A DNA stretch of 5,292 bases from an uncultured Alphaproteobacteria bacterium (GCA_929200295.1 CAKMZE010000042.1:14602-19893); one strand, 5' to 3'. Positions 1-5,292 are shown, numbered from the stretch's first letter. The notes: generated from the letters alone by a model not told the origin. Translations and numbers: made by a program.

Positions 1-1013
1 GCCTTGCTCTGTTTTGCAAGGCAAACCCTCAGGCCCGCGCGATCATCCATGGGCCTGAAGAGACGCTTGCCCCGCTGATCGCGAAAAAGCGATTACAAGA
101 CCGCGTTCACATTCATAGCGCCGCAGAAACCATTAAAATGACAGACAAACCAAGCCATGCGATCCGTCATGGTAAGGGCACATCTATGTGGTCAGCGATT
201 GAGGCTGTGCGCGCAGGAGAAGCATCTGTTGCTATCAGCTGCGGAAACACTGGCGCATTAATGGCCATGTCGATGCTACGCTTGCGCAAAGCGGACGGGG
301 TTAATCGCCCAGCAATCGCCTGCCTTTGGCCATCGCGCAATAAAGCAGGCTTTAATGTTATGCTTGATGCTGGCGCTGACATTCGCGCCGACCAAGACGA
401 TCTATTGGCCTATGCGCTAATGGGGACTTCATATGCCCGCAATGGCTTGGGCATTATCCGCCCGCGCGTCGGGCTTTTGAATGTTGGTGTCGAAGAACAT
501 AAAGGCCGCGCAGAGCTAAAAGTGGCGCATGAAATGATAGCGCAGGCCGCACCCAAAGGGGATTTTGAGTATATTGGTTTCGTCGAAGGCGGTGACCTGC
601 CATCTGATCGCGTTGATGTCATTGTCACAGACGGTTTTACGGGCAATGTCGCGCTGAAAACCGGCGAAGGCACTGCGACGCTCATTTCAGACTTTATGCG
701 CCAGGCCCTGCGCCGCAACCCGCTTTCAATGTTGGGGGCTTTGCTCGCAATGGGGTCACTTAAACATTTGCGCCGGAGAATCGACCCACGCCGCGTAAAC
801 GGTGGGGTGTTTCTGGGGCTCACACAAACAGTCGTTAAATCGCACGGTTCAGCCGATGCGACAGGCATCGCCGCTGCACTCAACCTTAGCTATCAACTGG
901 CCCAGTCAGGTTTCTCAGATAAGCTCGCAGCACGGGTTGCATCTGCTGTCTCACTTACGCAAGATACCCAAGAGGAAGATGCGGCTGATCAGGCCGACAT
1001 TACAAACAGGTAG
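1..1013 (+). CDS. plsX: Phosphate acyltransferase PlsX (5' end truncated by window edge)
   Basis: PlsX converts acyl-ACP and phosphate to acyl-phosphate, the donor used by PlsY to acylate glycerol-3-phosphate; it is a peripheral membrane enzyme of phospholipid synthesis. The frame is open from base 3, and 336 residues are visible. Family blocks appear in order: HGPEETLAPLI near the start, HSAAETIKM, PSHAIRHGKGTSMW, SCGNTGALMAMSMLR, LNVGVEEHKGRAELK, FVEGGDLPSDRVDVIVTDGFTGNVALKTGEG, and a C-terminal GGVFLGLTQTVVKSHGSAD segment. The ATG at 138 is internal, since conserved PlsX sequence continues upstream of it; relative to the usual length of about 350-370 aa, roughly 30 N-terminal residues lie outside the window. 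The TAG stop overlaps the Shine-Dalgarno-like AGGTAGG of fabH, so the two are probably co-transcribed and translationally linked. The identification is secure; the true start is not visible. Confidence 0.96.
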   Translation, partial: LALFCKANPQARAIIHGPEETLAPLIAKKRLQDRVHIHSAAETIKMTDKPSHAIRHGKGTSMWSAIEAVRAGEASVAISCGNTGALMAMSMLRLRKADGVNRPAIACLWPSRNKAGFNVMLDAGADIRADQDDLLAYALMGTSYARNGLGIIRPRVGLLNVGVEEHKGRAELKVAHEMIAQAAPKGDFEYIGFVEGGDLPSDRVDVIVTDGFTGNVALKTGEGTATLISDFMRQALRRNPLSMLGALLAMGSLKHLRRRIDPRRVNGGVFLGLTQTVVKSHGSADATGIAAALNLSYQLAQSGFSDKLAARVASAVSLTQDTQEEDAADQADITNR

Positions 1014-1018
1014 GTAAA

Positions 1019-1990
1019 ATGACGCGGCGTGCAGTGGTCAAAGGGGTTGGTCATTATCTGCCCCAACGTGTTGTTCCAAACAGTGAATTCGAAAAATCGC
1101 TTGATACGACAGATGAGTGGATCAAATCCCGTTCAGGTATCGAACGCCGTCATTTCGCTGCAAAGGATGAAACCACGTCTGATCTTGCAGCGCATGCTGC
1201 AACTGCTGCGCTGAAAATGGCAGGCTTAGATGCCAATGAGATCGATGCGATTATTGTCGCCACATCAACCGCAGACCTGACATTTCCATCTGCCGCAACG
1301 ATGGTGCAAAATAAGATTGGGAATACAACCGCTTATGCCTTTGACGTGCAGGCTGTCTGTGCAGGTTTTGTTTTTGCGCTGACAAATGCCAATGCGCTAA
1401 TCGCCTCTGGTCAGGCCGACAGTGTTCTGGTGATCGGCGCCGAAACATTCAGCCGGATCATGGATTGGACAGATCGCGGCACTTGCGTGCTTTTTGGTGA
1501 TGGCGCGGGCGCTTTGGTTCTGAAGGCTGAATTGGGTGACGGCACAGCCAATGACCGCGGGGTATTGGCCTGCGATCTCAACTCGGATGGGCGGTACAAA
1601 GACCTGCTATACGTTGATGGCGGCACCTCAACCCGAACCACCGGTATGCTCCGCATGGAAGGCAAAGAAGTCTTCCGCCATGCTGTTGAAAAACTTGCTG
1701 CGACAACAGACCGCGCGTTGGAAAAAGCCGGGCTTACGGCTGATGATGGCGATTGGGTCGTGCCGCATCAGGCGAATATTCGCATTATACAATCGACAGC
1801 GAAAAAGCTGGGCGTCGAAATGGACCGTGTGATTGTGACCGTGCAAGATCACGGTAATACATCTGCGGCCTCGATCCCACTGGCACTATCCGTTGCCGTT
1901 GCAAACGGGCAAATAAAACAAGGCGATCTAATCGCAACAGAGGCCATCGGCGGTGGGCTTGCTTGGGGTGCTGTCGCCCTACGGTGGTAA
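1019..1990 (+). CDS. fabH: Beta-ketoacyl-ACP synthase III FabH
   Basis: FabH condenses acetyl-CoA with malonyl-ACP to give acetoacetyl-ACP, the first condensation of type II fatty acid synthesis in the cytosol. The 323-residue protein is of normal family length. The catalytic triad is visible: Cys114 in QAVCAGFVFAL, His250 in VVPHQANIRI and Asn280 in DHGNTSAASIPLAL, matching Cys112/His244/Asn274 of the E. coli enzyme. Other thiolase-fold landmarks are TTDEWIKSRSGIERRH (residues 30-45), FGDGAGALVL (159-168) and the C-terminal GGGLAWGA glycine-rich strand. The ATG at 1019 is 5 nt after the plsX stop and has AGGTAGG just upstream, so the start is well supported. The plsX-fabH pairing couples acyl-phosphate formation with chain initiation and is common in bacteria. 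Nothing is truncated or unusual. Confidence 0.97.
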   Translation: MTRRAVVKGVGHYLPQRVVPNSEFEKSLDTTDEWIKSRSGIERRHFAAKDETTSDLAAHAATAALKMAGLDANEIDAIIVATSTADLTFPSAATMVQNKIGNTTAYAFDVQAVCAGFVFALTNANALIASGQADSVLVIGAETFSRIMDWTDRGTCVLFGDGAGALVLKAELGDGTANDRGVLACDLNSDGRYKDLLYVDGGTSTRTTGMLRMEGKEVFRHAVEKLAATTDRALEKAGLTADDGDWVVPHQANIRIIQSTAKKLGVEMDRVIVTVQDHGNTSAASIPLALSVAVANGQIKQGDLIATEAIGGGLAWGAVALRW

Positions 1991-2028
1991 TATATTGCAG
2001 CGTTTAAGATATGACGTGCGGTCTTTAG

Positions 2029-2058
2029 TTGACTCTGAAAATCTCTCGCGGCTAATAT
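2029..2058 (+). promoter_or_regulatory. Candidate sigma-70-type promoter for ihfA
   Basis: TTGACT (2029-2034, 5 of 6 to the -35 consensus) is followed after 18 nt by TAATAT (2053-2058, 4 of 6 to the -10 consensus). Transcription would begin near 2065, leaving a leader of about 18 nt that still contains the ribosome binding site. It lies in the only sizeable gap (1991-2082) of the plus-strand block, so ihfA and the MerR gene may be expressed partly apart from plsX-fabH. The spacing is 1 nt longer than ideal, and this is a by-eye match. Confidence 0.45.
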
Positions 2059-2070
2059 TTAAAAAATGGT

Positions 2071-2076
2071 AAAGGG
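2071..2076 (+). promoter_or_regulatory. Ribosome binding site of ihfA
   Basis: AAAGGG lies 6 nt before the ATG at 2083. It fixes that start, and no other in-frame ATG lies close upstream. Confidence 0.6.
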
Positions 2077-2082
2077 TATAAA

Positions 2083-2385
2083 ATGTCAGATAAGACTTTA
2101 ACACGTATGGATTTAGCTGATGCAGTTCATGCACAGGTTGGACTATCACGCAATGATAGCGCTGATCTTGTTGAAAATGTACTAAACACGATCTCTGATG
2201 CGCTCGTTGATGGCGAATCAGTTAAGATCTCATCATTCGGCACATTCTCAATTCGCGACAAATCTGCGCGCATTGGGCGTAATCCGAAGACAGGCCAAGA
2301 GGTGCCGATCCATCCGCGCCGTGTTTTGACATTCCGACCCTCTCATTTGATGAAAGACCGGGTGGCCTCAGGGAATAAAAACTGA
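2083..2385 (+). CDS. ihfA: Integration host factor subunit alpha
   Basis: IHF alpha pairs with IHF beta to bind WATCAANNNNTTR-type sites and bend DNA sharply, acting in nucleoid structure, recombination and transcription. The 100-residue length is typical. The N-terminal MSDKTLTRMDLADAVHAQVGLSRNDSADLVE is the helical dimerisation part. KISSFGTFSIRDK (residues 48-60) is the conserved strand region, and IGRNPKTGQEVPI (64-76) forms the DNA-contacting beta arm, with Pro68 as the intercalating residue (Pro65 in E. coli). RRVLTFRPS near the C-terminus is also typical. The motif GRNPKTGQEVPI together with the long alpha-like N-terminus favours IHF alpha over HU or IHF beta. It is 92 nt after fabH with its own likely promoter and ends 2 nt before the MerR gene, an arrangement I recall as common in alphaproteobacteria. 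Confidence 0.95.
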   Translation: MSDKTLTRMDLADAVHAQVGLSRNDSADLVENVLNTISDALVDGESVKISSFGTFSIRDKSARIGRNPKTGQEVPIHPRRVLTFRPSHLMKDRVASGNKN

Positions 2386-2387
2386 AT

Positions 2388-3107
2388 ATGGCAAAGGCAA
2401 AGGACGCGTTCCGCACAATCCGTGAAGTGTCCGACACGCTGGATACGCCGACCCATGTTTTACGCTTTTGGGAAAGCAAATTCCGTCAGATCAAGCCTGT
2501 AAAGCGCGCTGGTGGACGTCGTTATTACCGCCCCGATGACATTGCCCTGCTCGCAGGCATCAAAGATCTGCTACATGAACAAGGTATGACGATCAAAGGC
2601 GCGCAAAAGCTCTTGCGTGAAAAAGGCGTCAAACATGTGGTGGCACATGGGCAATCGCGTCTTGATGCAACACCTGAGATAAGTGAAGCAGGTGCTGAGA
2701 CTATTGATATCACACCTGTCCTCGAGGAAAGCACTCCCCCCCCTCCTGCCCCGCAGGAACCACCTGCGCTTGCGTCTACAGATCCCGGTGACGAGTATAA
2801 TTTATTTACTGCGGCTGATACGCGCGAAAATATGCTGCGGGCAGCGTCAGAAACGGCGGTTGTAGCCACAGAACACCCAAGCGAGCCGCAGGGTGAGCCG
2901 GAAGAACCCGCAGAGCCAGAAACATCGCCCGCAATTTCGGCCCACTCTTTCCCCGATGTGCTAGAGGTGGTCCCGCAGCCCTCGCGATTTTTCCATGTTT
3001 TACAAACATGCGATCGCAGCGCGTTGCCGGGCAAAGAACCCCAAATCTCTACGCTTATCACACGGCTCTCAGCTGTGCATGAGCAGATGATAGGCGCAAA
3101 TTCGTAA
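2388..3107 (+). CDS. MerR-family transcriptional regulator with long acidic/proline-rich tail
   Basis: This is a DNA-binding regulator of the MerR type; its target and signal are unknown. Residues about 8-28 (FRTIREVSDTLDTPTHVLRFW) form the winged-helix HTH. Residues 39-52 (KRAGGRRYYRPDDI) are the wing with the characteristic RRYYR, and residues 53-80 (LLAGIKDLLHEQGMTIKGAQ...) are the helices leading to dimerisation. Unlike metal- or redox-sensing MerR proteins, no cysteine pair follows. Instead residues about 95-185 are rich in Pro, Glu, Ala and Thr and probably disordered, with a tetraproline at 117-120. Residues 186-239 look ordered again and end in a helical ISTLITRLSAVHEQM. Its ATG is 2 nt after the ihfA stop; an AGGGA at 2370-2374 is rather distant, which suggests coupled translation. 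Conservation beside ihfA, from memory, hints at a housekeeping rather than stress role, but that is inference. No convincing terminator follows. Confidence 0.88.
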   Translation: MAKAKDAFRTIREVSDTLDTPTHVLRFWESKFRQIKPVKRAGGRRYYRPDDIALLAGIKDLLHEQGMTIKGAQKLLREKGVKHVVAHGQSRLDATPEISEAGAETIDITPVLEESTPPPPAPQEPPALASTDPGDEYNLFTAADTRENMLRAASETAVVATEHPSEPQGEPEEPAEPETSPAISAHSFPDVLEVVPQPSRFFHVLQTCDRSALPGKEPQISTLITRLSAVHEQMIGANS

Positions 3108-3187
3108 CAATAGCACCGGATGATTGACGGCAAAACAGATTACGTGACATTCTGATTCATGGGAGCGATGGTTTAGTTACTGTTTAG

Positions 3188-3697
3188 CTATTCCTGAATA
3201 TCATCCAGCAGGAAGCCGTGTAAGAATTCAGCATCTTCATCAAGCTCATTTGGCATCGTAAATTTTATATATGCAGCTATGATAGTTCTCTGATTTTGAT
3301 TTAGTGGGGCAATCTTCATCCTATTCAACGCCCAGCTTTGTTTTGCATTCTTAGGGCGTTCTAATCTTGGATCAAAGAGAACAAACATGTCAGAAAATGC
3401 GCAATCGTCTGGCGGCCCAAGCAGTGAAACCGTCATATATCCGCCCATAAAATAAGGTAAATTCTCGTGCGGCACCCAAGAGAAAACGTCTCTGCAATTT
3501 TCGTAGTCCGTAACTTTGATCTCTGACCAGTCCTTGCCCCAGAACGGCTTTGTTTCCTCTATTCCTTCGAAATAATTTTGAGACTCGATATCGTCTGTGA
3601 GGTTTTTCCAACTTTCGGGAAGCTTCGGCGGTGTATTATGCCAAAACGCGTCTCTGATCCTAGAAAGCAATGCCGCTTTTTCAGCTTGGTTTCGCAT
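3188..3697 (-). CDS. Hypothetical protein, DUF6714-like
   Basis: Function is unknown. The 169-aa product has no signal peptide or membrane segment. It begins with a short basic/helical stretch (LLSRIRDAFWHNTPP, about residues 10-24). Then come KDWSEIKV (55-62), FSWVPHENLPYFMGGYMTVSLL (72-93), a MFVLFDP strand (104-110), and MKIAPLNQNQRTIIAAYIKF (127-146), ending acidic. The order 'AF, KDW, F..P....YF..GYM, LNQNQR..I.AYI' resembles my memory of the DUF6714 family; this was not checked by a search. The ATG at 3697 is chosen, with AGGA at 3708-3711 about 10 nt upstream; a TTG at 3700 would add one residue, and an in-frame stop lies just beyond. The gene opposes all its neighbours, has about 43% GC by hand count against 50-55% in sampled neighbours, and separates the ihfA-MerR block from tRNA-Pro. 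These facts suggest acquisition by transfer. Confidence 0.72.
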   Translation of the reverse strand: MRNQAEKAALLSRIRDAFWHNTPPKLPESWKNLTDDIESQNYFEGIEETKPFWGKDWSEIKVTDYENCRDVFSWVPHENLPYFMGGYMTVSLLGPPDDCAFSDMFVLFDPRLERPKNAKQSWALNRMKIAPLNQNQRTIIAAYIKFTMPNELDEDAEFLHGFLLDDIQE

Positions 3698-3734
3698 CAA
3701 AATAATGTCCTAGAAATCATCGTTTGAGTCACGT

Positions 3735-3740
3735 TGTCAA
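3735..3740 (-). promoter_or_regulatory. Possible -35 box for the minus-strand hypothetical gene
   Basis: A perfect TTGACA is present on the minus strand 37 nt before the chosen ATG. Seventeen nt further is ATTTCT (3712-3717), a poor -10. If used, transcription would start near the ribosome binding site, giving an almost leaderless message. The weak -10 makes this doubtful. Confidence 0.25.
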
Positions 3741-3850
3741 AGTTAATCTCAAAATTCTTTATTTGAAACATGAAGAGCTTTGCTCACTACGAACCTTAGT
3801 TAACAGTGCACAGGTATCACACAATTGGGACAGTCCATCAACATGTGATC

Positions 3851-3918
3851 GCCCCCAGACACGACACACCTGGGGGCCAGCCCCCAGACCCCCGGGATAT
3901 TTCTAAACCTAAGAATGG
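3851..3918. repeat. GC-rich intergenic repeat with three alternating hairpin arms
   Basis: Arm 1 GCCCCCAG (3851-3858) is complementary to arm 2 CTGGGGGC (3870-3877) across an 11-nt loop. Arm 2 is equally complementary to arm 3 GCCCCCAG (3880-3887), separated by only CA, so arms 1 and 3 compete for arm 2. GCCCCCAGAC is therefore also a 10-bp direct repeat (3851-3860, 3880-3889). The element continues as CCCCCGGGATATTTCTAAAC and AAGAATGG. From memory, GC-rich palindromes running into CCCGGGATATTT or CCGAGGTATTT and then an A-rich AGAA stretch recur in intergenic regions of Rhodobacterales genomes. The hairpin arms are seen directly; the repeat-family assignment is recollection and the outer boundaries are approximate. 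Confidence 0.55.
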
Positions 3919-3988
3919 TATATTGCGGCGTGTGATCTGATTTTATCGCTTGTCTCGAGCGCAAGATACAGTAAACACAACCTCACGT

Positions 3989-4065
3989 CGGGCTATAGCG
4001 CAGCCTGGTAGCGCGTCCGTCTGGGGGACGGAAGGTCGCAGGTTCGAGTCCTGCTAGCCCGACCA
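3989..4065 (+). tRNA. tRNA-Pro (anticodon GGG)
   Basis: A complete 77-nt cloverleaf is present. The acceptor CGGGCTA (3989-3995) pairs perfectly with TAGCCCG (4055-4061), followed by A73 and an encoded CCA (4063-4065). The D-arm GCGC/GCGC closes a loop with CCTGGTA. The anticodon stem TCCGT/ACGGA encloses CTGGGGG, placing GGG at 4023-4025. The T-arm GCAGG-TTCGAGT-CCTGC is standard. C1 pairing with G72 is typical of bacterial tRNA-Pro. It reads CCC and CCU codons. It lies downstream of the accessory gene and just upstream of a terminator-like hairpin and dcd. Confidence 0.97.
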
Positions 4066-4070
4066 AAAAT

Positions 4071-4098
4071 CGCCCGTCCGCAGTTGCGACGGGCGTTT
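4071..4098 (+). terminator. Intrinsic terminator-like hairpin after tRNA-Pro
   Basis: CGCCCGTC (4071-4078) pairs with GACGGGCG (4088-4095) in an 8-bp GC-rich stem with a 9-nt loop, preceded by AAAAAT and followed by only TTT (4096-4098). The position 6 nt after the tRNA CCA fits a terminator. The short T tract suggests partial read-through into dcd, or use mainly as a 3' processing boundary. Confidence 0.65.
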
Positions 4099-4115
4099 AC
4101 CCCTCAGCAGGGTAA
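4097..4115 (+). promoter_or_regulatory. Second small hairpin in the dcd leader
   Basis: TTACCC (4097-4102) pairs perfectly with GGGTAA (4110-4115) around the 7-nt loop CTCAGCA. It follows the terminator-like stem directly and ends 28 nt before the dcd ATG. No T tract follows, so it is not a classical terminator. Its role is unknown, and a 6-bp stem could be chance. Confidence 0.3.
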
Positions 4116-4130
4116 TACCAAAGCGCCGAT

Positions 4131-4137
4131 GGGGGAC
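4131..4137 (+). promoter_or_regulatory. Ribosome binding site deciding the dcd start
   Basis: GGGGGAC lies 6 nt before the ATG at 4144. The in-frame ATG at 4129 has only a distant AGGG (4109-4112), and its own codon runs into this G-rich site. A still earlier TTG at 4084 lies inside the tRNA terminator stem-loop. The 4144 start is therefore preferred. Confidence 0.55.
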
Positions 4138-4143
4138 AAACAC

Positions 4144-5223
4144 ATGATCAAACAGGGTGTTCTTGCTGACCATCATATCGCGCAGATGATTGCCATGGGT
4201 CAAATCGGTGCCTCACACCCTGTTCAAAATGGTCAAATCCAGCCAGCATCCCTAGATCTGCGGCTGGGTGACAAAGCGTACCGGGTGCGTGCCTCATTTT
4301 TGGCTGGGAAAGAGCGCACTGTCTCAGAGCGGCTTGCGCAATTTCAAATGCATGAGGTTGATCTCACTGGTGGTGCGGTCCTTGAAAAGGGCTGCGTTTA
4401 TGTGGTGCCCTTGATTGAAAGCCTCGCGCTTCCCAAGGGGATGACCGCCGCGGCATCCGCAAAATCCTCAATCGGGCGGCTTGATCTTTTAACCCGGGTG
4501 ATCACTGATTATGGCACCGCGTTTGATAGTATCGAAGAGGGCTACACCGGGCCGCTTTATGTTGAGATCTGCCCGCAGTCATTTTCAGTTATCGCGCAGC
4601 CGGGACAGATGCTTAATCAAATTATTTTGCGCAATGGCAAAACCACGATTTCTGATGATGCGCTGCATAAGCTTCATACGCAAACGCCGATTGTCGATTG
4701 TGATACGCCCAGCATTTCTGACGGTTTGGGGTTTTCGGTTGATCTCAAGCCAGCCCAAGGCACACATGTGGGGTATCGTGCAAAACCGCATACGGGCGTG
4801 ATCGATCTCGCCAAGCTTGGCCATTACATCCCATCTGATTTCTGGGAAGAGGTGCATACGGACAGTGGCTGGATCATTCTTGATCCCGGCGCATTTTATA
4901 TTCTCGTGAGCCGCGAAGCGATTGCTATTCCGCCCATGGCAGCGGCTGAAATGGCGCCCTATCTTGCCATGGTGGGTGAGTTCCGCGTCCATTACGCAGG
5001 CTTTTTTGATCCCGGTTTTGGATATGCAGAGGCGGGTGGAAGCGGGTCTCGTGGGGTTTTAGAAGTCCGCTGTCACGATGCGCCTTTTGTGCTGGAGCAT
5101 GGACAAATCGTCGGACGGTTGGTTTATGAGAATATGGCCGCCCTGCCAGATGCGCTATATGGGCGTGACATTAAATCAAACTATCAGGGGCAAGGGCTCA
5201 AGCTATCAAAGCATTTTGCTTGA
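4144..5223 (+). CDS. dcd: 2'-Deoxycytidine 5'-triphosphate deaminase, two-domain form
   Basis: The enzyme deaminates dCTP to dUTP in the cytosol, feeding dUMP and dTTP synthesis. The 359-aa protein is about twice the size of E. coli Dcd and consists of two copies of the dUTPase/dCTP-deaminase fold. The N-half has QPASLDLRLG (33-42), SAKSSIGRLD (105-114), GYTGPLYVE (133-141) and GQMLNQI (154-160). The C-half has GFSVDLKP (196-203), HYAGFFDPGFG (283-293), GVLEVRC (304-310) and GQIVGRLVYE (320-329). By family knowledge, KSSIGR matches the E. coli RSSLAR motif (Ser111, Arg115), and Glu141 and Glu307 match the catalytic Glu138 position. The C-half lacks an SSxxR equivalent. The start at 4144 gives a family-like MIKQGVLADHHI N-terminus. 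It follows tRNA-Pro by 78 nt; no convincing promoter is seen in that gap, so read-through from the tRNA is possible. Confidence 0.93.
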   Translation: MIKQGVLADHHIAQMIAMGQIGASHPVQNGQIQPASLDLRLGDKAYRVRASFLAGKERTVSERLAQFQMHEVDLTGGAVLEKGCVYVVPLIESLALPKGMTAAASAKSSIGRLDLLTRVITDYGTAFDSIEEGYTGPLYVEICPQSFSVIAQPGQMLNQIILRNGKTTISDDALHKLHTQTPIVDCDTPSISDGLGFSVDLKPAQGTHVGYRAKPHTGVIDLAKLGHYIPSDFWEEVHTDSGWIILDPGAFYILVSREAIAIPPMAAAEMAPYLAMVGEFRVHYAGFFDPGFGYAEAGGSGSRGVLEVRCHDAPFVLEHGQIVGRLVYENMAALPDALYGRDIKSNYQGQGLKLSKHFA

Positions 5224-5292
5224 TCGCTAGAGCGCCCAACCTTAAACTTGGATCATCAATGCCCTGCCATGCCTGCGGCATTCTCGGGACAT
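5224..5292. other. Short region after dcd, no callable feature
   Basis: Sixty-nine nt with no terminator hairpin and no convincing gene. An ATG at 5259 opens a plus-strand frame (MPCHACGILGT) with a CxxC pattern that reaches the window edge. It has only a weak GGA upstream and too little length to judge. Confidence 0.4.

Larger units (their letters stand above)
3698..3988. other. Intergenic region between hypothetical gene and tRNA-Pro
   Basis: About 290 nt without a convincing gene. The part next to the minus-strand gene (3698-3840) is AT-rich and should hold its promoter. The middle (3851-3918) holds the GC-rich three-armed repeat described separately. The last 70 nt must hold the tRNA promoter if the tRNA is transcribed alone: TACAGT at 3967-3972 is a possible -10, placed correctly for a start near 3979, but no good -35 is seen at the matching distance. 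Confidence 0.6.

Noticed and set aside
410..883. 157-aa minus-strand open frame inside plsX
   Set aside because: It is antisense to conserved PlsX sequence, with no domain and an implausible composition.
1991..2082. IHF autoregulatory binding site upstream of ihfA
   Set aside because: I looked for WATCAANNNNTTR on both strands and found no acceptable match.
2525..3133. 202-aa minus-strand open frame opposite the MerR gene
   Set aside because: It mirrors a real gene whose domains are recognisable, is Ser/Cys/Gly-rich low-complexity sequence, and matches no family I know.
3124..3152. TTGACG with a possible -10 after the MerR gene
   Set aside because: The -10 candidate matches only about 3 of 6, and no plus-strand gene follows to be transcribed.
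3724..3906. 60-aa plus-strand open frame before tRNA-Pro
   Set aside because: It runs through the GC-rich repeat, lacks a good ribosome binding site and shows no protein-like pattern.
3698..4065. tRNA-Pro as an attachment site for an integrated element
   Set aside because: No repeat of the tRNA 3' end, integrase gene or phage gene is visible, and the accessory gene lies on the 5' side of the tRNA.
4585..4992. 135-aa minus-strand open frame inside dcd
   Set aside because: It is antisense to conserved dCTP deaminase motifs, rich in Arg/His/Asn, with no family features.
5195..5292. Minus-strand frame entering from the right edge and ending inside the dcd 3' end
   Set aside because: Only about 30 codons are visible, all three minus frames stop within the region or just inside dcd, and no recognisable C-terminus appears.

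Overview
This window looks like a chromosomal segment from an alphaproteobacterium, most likely a marine Rhodobacterales (roseobacter-type) organism. The reasons are the gene order plsX-fabH-ihfA-MerR regulator, the two-domain form of dCTP deaminase, and an intergenic GC-rich element ending in CCCGGGATATTT that I recall from Rhodobacterales genomes. Base composition is moderate: hand counts give about 50-55% GC in sampled parts of fabH and dcd. No species is assigned.

Bases 1-3107 are a plus-strand block. It starts inside plsX (5' end missing), whose product makes acyl-phosphate for phospholipid synthesis. The stop codon of plsX lies 5 nt before fabH, which initiates fatty acid synthesis. After a 92-nt gap with a plausible promoter come ihfA (DNA-bending IHF alpha subunit) and, 2 nt after its stop, a MerR-type regulator with a long Pro/Glu-rich tail. 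Lipid initiation genes and a nucleoid protein/regulator pair thus sit in one colinear cluster.

Bases 3108-3988 are the accessory part. A single minus-strand gene (3188-3697) of about 43% GC encodes a 169-aa protein resembling the DUF6714 family of unknown function. It is followed by 291 nt without a convincing gene, holding a three-armed GC-rich repeat at 3851-3887 next to the Rhodobacterales-like motif.

Bases 3989-5292 return to ordinary plus-strand content: a complete tRNA-Pro(GGG), a terminator-like hairpin, a second small hairpin, and dcd, a 359-aa duplicated-fold dCTP deaminase that supplies dUTP for dTTP synthesis. The last 69 nt hold nothing I can call.

I found no clearly new system. 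The most notable points are the lone AT-rich gene inserted beside a tRNA, the competing-hairpin repeat, the unequal split of motifs between the two halves of dCTP deaminase, and a C8/tetraproline tract in the MerR tail.
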